28,841 nucleotides of DNA, taken from positions 1-28,841 of the forward strand of contig MSTD01000062.1 in NCBI GenBank assembly GCA_001942045.1, written 5' to 3'. The notes beneath the pieces were generated by a model that was not told where the DNA came from, did no database searches, and was given only the letters and a program-made list of their open reading frames with translations. A program made the translations under genes and the position numbers. The stretch comes from Mycolicibacterium porcinum. Lineage in GTDB: Bacteria > Actinomycetota > Actinomycetes > Mycobacteriales > Mycobacteriaceae. Below are positions 1 to 12,625 of this stretch, in pieces; positions within the stretch are counted from its first letter, which is position 1, and each line of letters starts with the position of its first letter.

Positions 1-378
1 GTGACGGTCACCGAGCCGCCGCCTCCCGCGCCCGCTCCGACCAGCGAGGCACCCCCGCCGCCTCCGACCACGACGGCACCGCCGACCACCACCACGACGC
101 ATGCCGGACCTCGTCAGGTCACGTACTCGGTGACGGGTACCAAGGCGCCCGGTGACATCATCACGATCACCTACGTCGACGGGAACGGGAACCGGCGCAC
201 GCTGCGCAATGTGTACATCCCGTGGACCTTCACGATGACCCCGATCTCCAACTCGGACGTGGGATCGGTCGAGGCGTCAAGCCTTTTCCTGGTCAGCCGG
301 CTGAACTGCTCGATCACGGCCAGCGACGGAACCGTGCTGTCGTCCAACGCCAATAACTCCGCACAGACTGCCTGCTGA
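1..378 (+). CDS. mmpS3: MmpS3/LamA C-terminal part (5' end cut by window edge)
   Basis: This is the 3' end of an MmpS-family membrane protein. The reading frame is open from base 1, so the GTG at 1-3 is probably an internal valine and the true start lies upstream. The visible 125 residues begin with a Pro/Thr-rich linker (about residues 5-35). The conserved MmpS extracytoplasmic domain follows, with VTYSVTGT, the YVDGNG turn, an IPW motif, two cysteines (one at the extreme C-terminus) and a DGTVLSS stretch. The N-terminal membrane helix expected for the family is outside the window. By recalled similarity it matches M. tuberculosis Rv2198c, known in M. smegmatis as LamA, a divisome-associated protein that causes asymmetric polar growth. 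The stop overlaps the next start (TGATG), so the two genes are translationally coupled. Family assignment is confident; the function is family knowledge. Confidence 0.85.
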   Translation: MTVTEPPPPAPAPTSEAPPPPPTTTAPPTTTTTHAGPRQVTYSVTGTKAPGDIITITYVDGNGNRRTLRNVYIPWTFTMTPISNSDVGSVEASSLFLVSRLNCSITASDGTVLSSNANNSAQTAC

Positions 379-959
379 TGTCCGGGCCGATCAGCGAACT
401 CGACAACACCGACCGGGTTTTGCTGGGCGCATGTGCCGCGGTATGGCTCGCTGCACTGGGAGCCGGAGTGGCTGCCGTCGTCGCGCTCGTGGACCTGGGC
501 CGTAGCCATCCCCAAGGCGCGGAGAATGCCGACACGCCGTGGGTCCTCTACACCGTGATCGGGTTGTCGGTCGTGGTGATCGCCGGCGCAGTGCCGCTAC
601 TGCTGCGGGCTCGCGCCCAGGCAGACAATCGGCAGCCCGGACGCCGGCCCCAGCCGCCGGCCAGGTCGCCACGGCCGATCGGCGGCGGCTACCGTGCCGC
701 ACCGCCCGCGATGAGCCGCTACACCGCGGGTACCGGCGCGGCGTCGGCCGCCGTGGAGGCGGTGTGGCTCAGATTCACCCTGGCGGTCGTCTGCGCCATC
801 GGCCTTGGGACCGCCGCCATCGGGCTGGCCACCTATCTGATGGCCACCGGGAGCAACGTGGCGGCCTGGTGCCTGTACGGGCTGGCCGGTGTCGTCACGG
901 CAGGCCTCGTCGCGGTGTTGATCGTCGCGCTGCGTCAGCTCGACGCGCTGCCCTCCTGA
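378..959 (+). CDS. Four-helix conserved membrane protein (Rv2197c type, DUF2561-like)
   Basis: A 193-residue integral membrane protein of unknown function. The start ATG shares one base with the mmpS3 stop (TGATG), which fixes the start and implies co-translation. Four hydrophobic segments are visible: about residues 13-38, 55-76, 131-153 and 161-185. A basic, proline-rich cytoplasmic or periplasmic loop (about 78-115, RRPQPP/ARSPRP) separates the pairs. No catalytic motif is visible. By recalled gene order it corresponds to M. tuberculosis Rv2197c, which sits between mmpS3 and qcrB there; the DUF2561 label is from memory. Its coupling to LamA/MmpS3 suggests a role near the division or growth machinery, but that is inference. 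It is immediately followed by a degraded lipoprotein remnant rather than directly by the qcr operon. Confidence 0.75.
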   Translation: MSGPISELDNTDRVLLGACAAVWLAALGAGVAAVVALVDLGRSHPQGAENADTPWVLYTVIGLSVVVIAGAVPLLLRARAQADNRQPGRRPQPPARSPRPIGGGYRAAPPAMSRYTAGTGAASAAVEAVWLRFTLAVVCAIGLGTAAIGLATYLMATGSNVAAWCLYGLAGVVTAGLVAVLIVALRQLDALPS

Positions 960-1566
960 ACTCCTCCGACGCCGGAGTGCCTGGGCCGAACAAGACGATC
1001 AACGACTAGATCACCGAGAACAAGATCGCCGAGACGCCGTTCAAGCGGAACGAGCCCGGCACGCCGGACTTCGACTTCCCCTTCCCGCCGGGCTGGAGTA
1101 GCGCGGGAGACAAGACACCCGCCTGGGCCTACGGCGCGGCGCCATCGTCTACGACCAGCCGGCGGATCCCGCCGATCCACCGGCCATAATCGCCATCGCG
1201 TCGAAGTTGACCGGCAACGTGGAGGCGGCCGAGATCCTGGAGTACGTCCCTGGGATGTCGAAGAACCTGCCGGACTACAAGTCGGTGGACCCCGAGAAGT
1301 CCACGCTGGGTGGCTTCGACGCGGTCCGGACATCGGCTCCGTGTCCGGGCGGGAGCACACTGGATCCGACCACGGGCATCTGCTGGTCGGAGAACAGCCC
1401 GAGCGACAGCCTGGGTGGGTCGGGCAACATCCCGTGTCTGCCCGGGCGTCTGGGCCTGTGTCTCGGTGCCCTGCAGAACACCCCGGTGCCGGGATCGGCG
1501 TTGCAGACGACCTATCCGCCGGCCGGGCCTGCGCCGCGGTCAGGGCCCAAGGGCACCTGGCCGTAG
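959..1566 (+). pseudogene. Decayed LpqN/LpqT-type lipoprotein remnant fused to an unrelated secreted-protein tail
   Basis: Reading + strand from about 959, one frame gives SDAGVPGPNKTIND, a TAG stop at 1007-1009, and then ITENKIAETPFKRNEPGTPD and a PFPPGW motif. The frame then shifts near 1137-1142 and continues as IVYDQPADPADPPAIIAIAS, KLTGNVEAAEILEYVPG and STLGGFDAV. This is the core of the mycobacterial LpqN/LpqT lipoprotein family (Lpp-LpqN domain, recognised from memory). It carries a nonsense codon (probably from TAC/TAT Tyr) and a frameshift, and has no signal peptide or lipobox. After GGFDAV (about 1325) the expected beta-rich C-terminal half is missing. It is replaced by about 80 residues rich in Cys, Pro and Gly (SAPCPGGSTLDPTTGICW and onward) that end at TAG 1564-1566. 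This tail looks like the end of a different exported protein. The result is a mosaic, non-functional remnant between two conserved neighbours. Confidence 0.7.
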
Positions 1567-1581
1567 CCCTGCTGCAGATAA

Positions 1582-1622
1582 AACAATCGCCGCAACCTCT
1601 CGACGAGGCTGCGGCGATTGTT
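1582..1622. terminator. Long hairpin between convergent units (bidirectional terminator)
   Basis: A perfect 13-bp inverted repeat, AACAATCGCCGCA at 1582-1594 and its complement at 1610-1622, encloses a second CCTC/GAGG stem with a TCGAC loop. On the plus strand it ends in TT; on the minus strand it ends in TT after the symmetrical arm. It lies 16 bases after the remnant's stop and 17 bases after the qcrB stop on the other strand, so it can serve both directions. The U-tract is short, as is common for mycobacterial terminators. Confidence 0.8.
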
Positions 1623-1638
1623 CGGGGTAGGGGAGTGG

Positions 1639-7134
<5,496 letters not shown>

Positions 7135-8896
7135 GTTCTGCTGCTGGGCCGCCGCCAAGCGGGCCGAGCGGGCGGTGGCAGCCCACTGCGCGTACCGGCC
7201 CGCTGATCCGATCGGCGTCGCATAGCCGGTATCGGACCGCACGATGCGCACTCCCGGCGCGGCCAGCCATCGGGCGACGAGCGCGGTTTCCTCCACCAGC
7301 GCGCCGCCCAAAGGTGTTGCAGTGGGCAGGATTACCTGTGCGGCCGCGCAGATCGCGTCGACCACCGGCATCGGCGGGACCCCGCGCGGGGCGGTGCCCG
7401 CCCCGGCCAGCTGGCCGTAGCGGATCACCGCGAAATGCCAGCCGCCGTTGCCGTCGCTGCGCGCGGCCACCAGCTCGGGAAGATCGGCCAGGGCGCGCAA
7501 CCGCTGGCCGCGCCACAGCGCCTCGATGGCGACCGCGGCGTGATCGCGCATTCTGGCGGCGGTCTCATACCGCCGGGCGGCCGCCAGTTCGCCGATGTGG
7601 GCCAGAGTCGCCGCCAGCGCCGTGTGGTCGGTGCCGTCGATCAGTGCCGTGGCGCGGTGCACCGCGGCGGCGTAGTGCGCGGCGTCGATGTCCTGGGTGG
7701 CCGGGCACGGCGAGAGTTCGACCTCGGGGCAGCGGTGGGTGCCGCGCGCGCCGAAGCGGGCCGTGCAGGTACGCAGCCCGGTGAACCGGGCGAGAAGCAC
7801 GGCCGACTGCACGGCGTCGGACCGAGCCGAGAACGGCCCGAAAGCGGTGCGGCGCCCAGGATTTCGCACCGTCGACAATCTCGGGAAGGCCTCATCGGTG
7901 AGGGCCACCCACCACCACCGCTGCGGAAACTTTGACCGGCGGTTGTACGGCGGTGCGTGGGCCGCGAGCAGCCGCAGCTCGCGCACCCCGGCCTCCAGAT
8001 CGTGGGCGCACTCGACATGGTCGACGGCCTGGGCGAGCGAGGCCATCTCCTTCATCCGGGCCCGCGGGTCGGCGCCGGTGAAGTACTGGCGGACCCGCCG
8101 CCGCAGGTCGACCGCCGTGCCGACGTAGAGCACCTCGGCGGAGGGCCCGCGGAACAGGTAGACGCCGGGGCGGTTGGGCAGCCGGTCGGCCAGTGAGCGG
8201 TTGCGGCGCTGGGCCGGCGTGACGTCGGGCAGATAGTTCTTGAGGTCGGCGAAGGTGTGGATGCCCTGGTTGCCGACCCGCTCGATGAGGCCGTGCAGCA
8301 CGTCGACGGTGGCGCGGGCGTCGTCGAGGGCACGGTGGGTCGGCGTGGTGGACGCACCGAACAGCCGGGCCAGCGCCGACAACTTCACGCTGGGTGCTTC
8401 GTCCCGGGTCAGGACGCGGCGGGCGAGTTTCACCGTGCACAACACCAAGGGCCGGGGCCAGTCCAGCTGCGCCCGCTCGGCCGCCGCGCGCAGGAACCCG
8501 ATGTCGAACCCGGCATTGTGGGCGACCAGCACGGCGCCTCGCGAGAACTCCAGAAACGTGGGGAGGACGCTGTCGATCTTCGGTGCGTCGCGCACCATGG
8601 CCGTGGTAATGCCGGTGAGCTCGACGATCTGCGGTGGGATGGTGCGGCCCGGATCGATCAGGGTGGCCAACTCGCCGAGCACCTCGCCGCCGCGGATCTT
8701 CACCGCACCGATCTCGGTGATGGCGTCGTAGTGCTCGCCCGGTGCCTTCGCGGTGGCCCGCCCGCCGGTGGTCTCCAGGTCCACCACCACGAAGGTGGTT
8801 TCGGCGAGGGAGGGAGCGACGTCAGGGTCGACGGCGGTGCCCAAACTCAAAGCCAGCTGCCCCGCGTCGGCGATCTTGCGCTGGCCCATGGCGATG

Positions 8897-8902
8897 ACGG
8901 TA
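8897..8902 (-). promoter_or_regulatory. Putative -10 of the exonuclease/GIY-YIG gene
   Basis: TACCGT on the minus strand, seven bases before ATG 8889, again the TANNNT-7-start spacing. If used, translation would start leaderless at 8889 and the ten upstream in-frame codons would not be translated. Confidence 0.4.
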
Positions 8903-8966
8903 GGCACTGCCCCTGACATTTACCGGCAAGCTCGCCGTCGCGATGTTCCTTGTCGGTGGCCGGCGA

Positions 8967-8972
8967 TAGCGT
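8967..8972 (+). promoter_or_regulatory. Putative -10 of the small Cys-rich protein gene
   Basis: TAGCGT fits TANNNT. Unlike neighbouring genes, this one has a leader with a clear ribosome binding site (GAGAGGA at 8989-8995, eight bases before ATG 9004). Confidence 0.4.
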
Positions 8973-9003
8973 GCGGCCAACACCGATCGAGAGGACGGTC
9001 AAG

Positions 9004-9270
9004 ATGAGCGGAGTGCGGCAGGACAACTGGTCCTGGGCCGACGAGCCTCGCCCCGATACGGCGGACACCGGCAGCGTGACGATCGACTGCGATGACTGCG
9101 CGGTCCGTGGGCCCGGGTGTCAGGACTGCGTCGTGAGCGTGTTGCTCGGAGTTCCCGAAACTTTGCTGGATGACGAGCGTGCGGCGCTGGAAGTGCTCGC
9201 TGACGTGGGCCTTGCGCCCCGGCTGCGGCTCGTGCCGATTCACCGGGACGGCAGATCCGGAGTTGCCTGA
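9004..9270 (+). CDS. Small conserved Cys-rich protein with two CxxC motifs
   Basis: An 88-residue acidic, soluble protein. I recognise it as a conserved actinobacterial hypothetical but know no function. Two CxxC pairs are visible: CDDC (about residues 28-31) and CQDC (about 38-41). They are followed by VVSVLLG and an amphipathic helix (DDERAALEVLADVGLA). The closely spaced CxxC-x6-CxxC pattern could bind zinc or an iron-sulfur cluster, or act in thiol exchange; this is inference. The start ATG 9004 is fixed by the GAGAGGA site eight bases upstream; an in-frame extension to 8950 crosses the -10 and is rejected. It sits divergently from the exonuclease fusion and 138 bases before ripC. No signal peptide or membrane helix is present. 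Confidence 0.75.
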   Translation: MSGVRQDNWSWADEPRPDTADTGSVTIDCDDCAVRGPGCQDCVVSVLLGVPETLLDDERAALEVLADVGLAPRLRLVPIHRDGRSGVA

Positions 9271-9333
9271 CGACACGCACTGGTTCCTGCACAGGAAAAT
9301 TCCCAGCGAGGGCTGTTAAATTTGCAGCTTCTG

Positions 9334-9363
9334 TTGGACAAGGCCGATGCCGTTTCGTAACCT
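9334..9363 (+). promoter_or_regulatory. Putative sigma-A type promoter of ripC
   Basis: TTGGAC at 9334-9339 and TAACCT at 9358-9363, separated by 18 bases. It lies about 45 bases before the ripC start in an AT-richer stretch (TTAAATTTG nearby), consistent with a leadered transcript. Confidence 0.45.
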
Positions 9364-9408
9364 ATCTGAGACCTAAGAGCAGTTCGAGGCGGCTCGCCAT
9401 CGCCAGTT

Positions 9409-10560
9409 GTGAGGACGAAAAACTTGAGGCACGAGCGCGCGCACCGGCCCACAAGTCGTGTCAAGCGACCCATTGCAGGTGTAATAGCGAGCTTGACTGT
9501 GATATCCGGATTCCTCGCCACGAGTTCGCACGCCGATCCCAGCGATGATGCCCTGGCAAAGCTCAATGAGCTGTCCCGTCAGGCTGAGCAGACCACCGAG
9601 GCGATGCACTCGGCGCAGCTCGATCTCAACAACAAGCTTGCCGCGCAACAGAGTGCGGAGAAGAAGCATTCCGATGACACCGCTGCGGTGGATCAGGCCA
9701 AGTCGCAGCTGGCAATCTTCCAGACATCGGTCAACAAGGTAGCTGCGGCCCAGTACATGGGCGGCCGTACCTCGGGTGTGGACGCGATCTTGACGGCCGG
9801 CTCGCCGCAACAGCTGATCGAGCAGCTCGCGGTGCAGCGGGTGATGGCGACCGAGATGTCGGCGCAGATGAAGAACTTCCGCTCGATGGGCGAGAAGGCC
9901 GCGTTGGCCGAGAAGGAATCGGCGAAATCGGCCGCCGACGCCAAGACCGCCGCCGAGCAGGCCGCCGCGGTGCGCGCCGACCTGCAATCCAAGCAAAGCC
10001 AGCTGCAGGTGCAGATCGCCATCGTCAAGTCGCAGTACCAGGCGTTGAGCCCGGCCCAGCGGGACGCGATGAACGCCCTGCCGCCGACCCCGCCGGTGCC
10101 CGCGCCCGAGGCGTTGCCGCCGGCGCAGGATCCCGCCGTGTTGGCTGACCCGCCGAACGGGATTCCGCCCGGTGACGTCGCCCCGCCCGAGGGTGCAGTC
10201 CCCGATGCGGGCAGCGGCCACTCCGGCACCGTCATCCAGGCGGCGCTCAGCCGCATCGGCTCGCCGTACTCCTGGGGCGCGGCAGGTCCCAGCTCGTTCG
10301 ACTGCTCCGGTCTGGTGATGTGGGCGTTCCAGCACGCCGGCATCTCGCTGCCGCACTCGAGCCAGGCGATGGCCCGCGGTGGGCAGCCGGTCTCGGCGGA
10401 TTCGATGCAGCCCGGCGATGTGGTGACCTACTACTCCGACGCCTCCCATGTGGGTATCTACATCGGGGACGGAATGATGGTGCATGCGTCGACCTACGGC
10501 ACCCCGGTCAAGGTGGCCCCGGTCAACAATGCACCGATCTACAACGTTCGCCGGTACTGA
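9409..10560 (+). CDS. ripC: NlpC/P60 peptidoglycan endopeptidase RipC
   Basis: An exported D,L-endopeptidase that cuts peptidoglycan stem peptides during growth and division. The 383 residues comprise a signal peptide (about 1-43, cut near SHA/D), a long coiled-coil region (about 45-225, rich in Ala, Gln and Lys), a Pro-rich linker (about 230-270) and a C-terminal NlpC/P60 domain. Catalytic residues visible are C299 in FDCSGLVMW, H347 in ASHVGIYIG and H359 in MMVHAS. The coiled coil matches the N-terminal region that in M. tuberculosis RipC (Rv2190c) keeps the enzyme inactive until FtsEX engages it (family knowledge). Start: GTG 9409 is used. TTG at 9424 is a serious alternative because GAGGAC lies eight bases upstream of it, which would remove five residues. 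The end overlaps the next gene. Confidence 0.93.
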   Translation: MRTKNLRHERAHRPTSRVKRPIAGVIASLTVISGFLATSSHADPSDDALAKLNELSRQAEQTTEAMHSAQLDLNNKLAAQQSAEKKHSDDTAAVDQAKSQLAIFQTSVNKVAAAQYMGGRTSGVDAILTAGSPQQLIEQLAVQRVMATEMSAQMKNFRSMGEKAALAEKESAKSAADAKTAAEQAAAVRADLQSKQSQLQVQIAIVKSQYQALSPAQRDAMNALPPTPPVPAPEALPPAQDPAVLADPPNGIPPGDVAPPEGAVPDAGSGHSGTVIQAALSRIGSPYSWGAAGPSSFDCSGLVMWAFQHAGISLPHSSQAMARGGQPVSADSMQPGDVVTYYSDASHVGIYIGDGMMVHASTYGTPVKVAPVNNAPIYNVRRY

Positions 10561-11416
10561 GCGTCCCGATAGCGCAGCCGGTTTCACCCTGACCGCCCGC
10601 AGGCGCCTGCTGGGCGCGATCCTGCTGGGAGAACTGGTTCTGGCGGCGGCCCTGTTGTGGAAGCCGCCCTCACCGCCACATTCGTCGCCGCCTCCGGTCG
10701 CGTCGTCCGGCCCCGCTGTGGTGTCGACGGCGCCGCAACCTGATCCGGTGCCCTCGACGGTGCTGCCCGACGGGCGCACCGTCAGTCTGCTCGCCCTGGG
10801 CGGATCGCAGTCACAGGACCTACTGGGGCGCCTCGGCTCCGAACTCGGTGCCGCCGCCGCGGCGGTGACCGCGTTCTGGGGGCCGGACTGGCCGCGACAC
10901 ATCGAGATCGCGGTCGCGGGCTCCGATCAGCAGTTCCGGGTACTGGCCGGCGGGGCCGCCGACATCGCCGCGACCACCACCGCGCAACGGATCATGTTCG
11001 CTCCCGGCGCCGCCGATATGAGCCCGGCTGCGCTGCGAATCGTGTTGCGCCACGAGCTGTTCCATTACGCGGCCCGGTCGGCGACGGCGGGCGATGCGCC
11101 GCGCTGGCTGACCGAAGGGGTGGCCGACTATGTCGGCCGGCCGGCCACGGCGGTGCCGGCGCAGGCCGAAACGCTCGGCCAGTTACCCACCGATGCGGAT
11201 CTCGACACACCCGGCTCCGCCCGGAGTCTGGCGTATGACCGGGCGTGGTGGTTCACGCGCTACGTCGCCGACGTCTACGGGGTCCCGAAGCTGCGTGAGC
11301 TGTACGTGCGCGCGTGCGGGCCAGGCCATCCGGATGTGGCCACCGCGGTGCACGAGACGCTGGGCGTCGACCTCGACGGCGTGGTCGCCGGTTGGCGGCG
11401 TTGGTTGACCGGATAG
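10529..11416 (+). CDS. Membrane-anchored gluzincin-like protein with HExxH motif (Rv2189c type)
   Basis: A 295-residue protein annotated only as hypothetical in M. tuberculosis (Rv2189c by gene order). It has a short cytoplasmic N-terminus, one membrane helix (about 27-43) and a Pro/Ser-rich linker (45-75). The extracytoplasmic domain contains HELFH (H175, E176, H179) followed by WLTEGVADY with E196. HExxH plus a Glu 17 residues later in a W-x-x-EG-x-A-x-Y context is the zinc-site layout of gluzincin 'MA-like' peptidases, so an exported zinc protease is likely. The catalytic assignment is from motif only. The start at ATG 10529 overlaps the end of ripC by 32 bases; ATG 10484 is an alternative but gives a longer overlap. 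Its position after ripC and before pimB' suggests an envelope role. Confidence 0.8.
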   Translation: MHRSTTFAGTERPDSAAGFTLTARRRLLGAILLGELVLAAALLWKPPSPPHSSPPPVASSGPAVVSTAPQPDPVPSTVLPDGRTVSLLALGGSQSQDLLGRLGSELGAAAAAVTAFWGPDWPRHIEIAVAGSDQQFRVLAGGAADIAATTTAQRIMFAPGAADMSPAALRIVLRHELFHYAARSATAGDAPRWLTEGVADYVGRPATAVPAQAETLGQLPTDADLDTPGSARSLAYDRAWWFTRYVADVYGVPKLRELYVRACGPGHPDVATAVHETLGVDLDGVVAGWRRWLTG

Positions 11417-11419
11417 CCT
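11414..11419 (+). promoter_or_regulatory. Putative -10 upstream of pimB' and its short ORF
   Basis: TAGCCT fits TANNNT and contains the stop codon of the preceding gene. Seven bases later comes ATG 11427, the start of a 13-codon ORF that ends on the pimB' start. The layout predicts a leaderless mRNA beginning with the short ORF. Confidence 0.45.
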
Positions 11420-11426
11420 TGCGCCG

Positions 11427-11468
11427 ATGGGCAGCAGACAGGTCGCAGATGGCAGTCAACCGCGATGA
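11427..11468 (+). CDS. Putative leaderless short ORF (13 codons) coupled to pimB'
   Basis: ATG at 11427 opens a 13-residue peptide, [13 protein letters not shown], stopping at TGA 11466-11468. The stop overlaps the pimB' ATG (11465-11467) as ATGA. The ORF is not in frame with pimB', and no Shine-Dalgarno site is visible for pimB' itself. A TANNNT -10 lies seven bases before the ATG. The simplest reading is that ribosomes load on the leaderless ORF and re-initiate at pimB'. Existence as a translated peptide is inference. Confidence 0.4.
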   Translation: MGSRQVADGSQPR

Positions 11469-12625
11469 CGCGGGTCTTGTTGGTCACCAACGACTTTCCG
11501 CCGCGTCGCGGCGGCATCCAGTCGTACCTGGAGGCGTTCGTCGGTGAGTTGGTGCGGGACGGCTCGCACGAGCTCACGGTGTACGCACCCAAATGGAAGG
11601 GCGCCCCAGACTTCGACAACCGGGCCGCGGCCGCAAATTACACCGTGGTGCGCCATCCCACCACGCTGATGGTGCCCGAGCCGACCGTGGCGACCCGCAT
11701 GCAGCGGTTGATCGCCGAGAACGACATCGAGACGGTGTGGTTCGGGGCGGCCGCGCCGCTGGCGCTGCTGGGCCCGCTGGCCCGGCGGGCCGGAGCCCGC
11801 CGCATCGTGGCGAGCACTCACGGCCACGAGGTTGGTTGGTCGATGCTGCCGGTGGCGCGGAGCGCGTTGCGCCGGATCGGTGACGACGCCGACGTGGTGA
11901 CGTTCGTCAGCCGCTATACCCGCGGCCGGTTCGCCTCGGCGTTTGGTCCCCGGGCGGCGCTGGAACACCTGCCGCCCGGCGTCGACACGGATCGCTTCGT
12001 CCCCGATCCGGTGGCCCGGGCCGAACTGCGGGCTCGCTACGGGCTGGGGCAACGTCCGGTGGTGGTGTGTTTGTCCCGCCTGGTGCCACGGAAGGGGCAG
12101 GACATGCTCATCCGCGCGTGGCCCGAGATCCGGCGCCGTATCCCTGAGGCCGCGTTGGTCATCGTGGGCGGGGGACCGTATCTGCAGACGCTGCAACGAC
12201 TCGCGCACAAACACGACGTGGCGGCCGACGTCACGTTCACCGAGGCGGTGCCCGGCGCGGAGCTGCCCGCGCATCATGCGATGGCCGACGTCTTCGCCAT
12301 GCCGTGCCGGACCCGCGGGGCGGGACTGGATGTCGAGGGACTCGGCATCGTCTACCTGGAGGCCTCGGCCTGCGGTGTGCCGGTGGTCGCCGGAACCTCA
12401 GGCGGGGCACCGGAAACCGTGCTGGACGGCAAGACCGGCACGGTGGTCGACGGCAATGATGTCGGAGCCGTCGCGTCCGCTGTTTCCGACATACTGGCCG
12501 ATCCCGGCCGCGCTGCCGCGATGGGAGTGGCGGGACGCCACTGGGCAGTCGGCAAATGGTCGTGGGGGGCGCCGTGCGTCCCGCTGACCGGACTGCTCTC
12601 GGGTGAGCCCGCGGCTCAGCCGTAG
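11465..12625 (+). CDS. pimB: GDP-mannose-dependent alpha-(1->6)-phosphatidylinositol monomannoside mannosyltransferase PimB'
   Basis: A GT4-family, GT-B fold cytoplasmic enzyme that adds the second mannose to phosphatidylinositol monomannoside, giving PIM2, the base of PIMs, lipomannan and lipoarabinomannan. The 386-residue length matches Rv2188c. Visible landmarks are the N-terminal nucleotide-sugar fold with [11 protein letters not shown] (the GG loop, residues 16-17), STHGHE (117-122), the phosphate-binding pair R205 and K210 ([10 protein letters not shown]), GGGPY, and the EX7E motif E291-E299 in [11 protein letters not shown]. The last 30 residues ([10 protein letters not shown]) diverge from what I recall of orthologues, but the length is preserved. 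The start is ATG 11465 with no ribosome binding site; it overlaps the stop of a leaderless 13-codon ORF. It ends 10 bases inside the convergent fadD15. Confidence 0.94.
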   Translation: MTRVLLVTNDFPPRRGGIQSYLEAFVGELVRDGSHELTVYAPKWKGAPDFDNRAAAANYTVVRHPTTLMVPEPTVATRMQRLIAENDIETVWFGAAAPLALLGPLARRAGARRIVASTHGHEVGWSMLPVARSALRRIGDDADVVTFVSRYTRGRFASAFGPRAALEHLPPGVDTDRFVPDPVARAELRARYGLGQRPVVVCLSRLVPRKGQDMLIRAWPEIRRRIPEAALVIVGGGPYLQTLQRLAHKHDVAADVTFTEAVPGAELPAHHAMADVFAMPCRTRGAGLDVEGLGIVYLEASACGVPVVAGTSGGAPETVLDGKTGTVVDGNDVGAVASAVSDILADPGRAAAMGVAGRHWAVGKWSWGAPCVPLTGLLSGEPAAQP

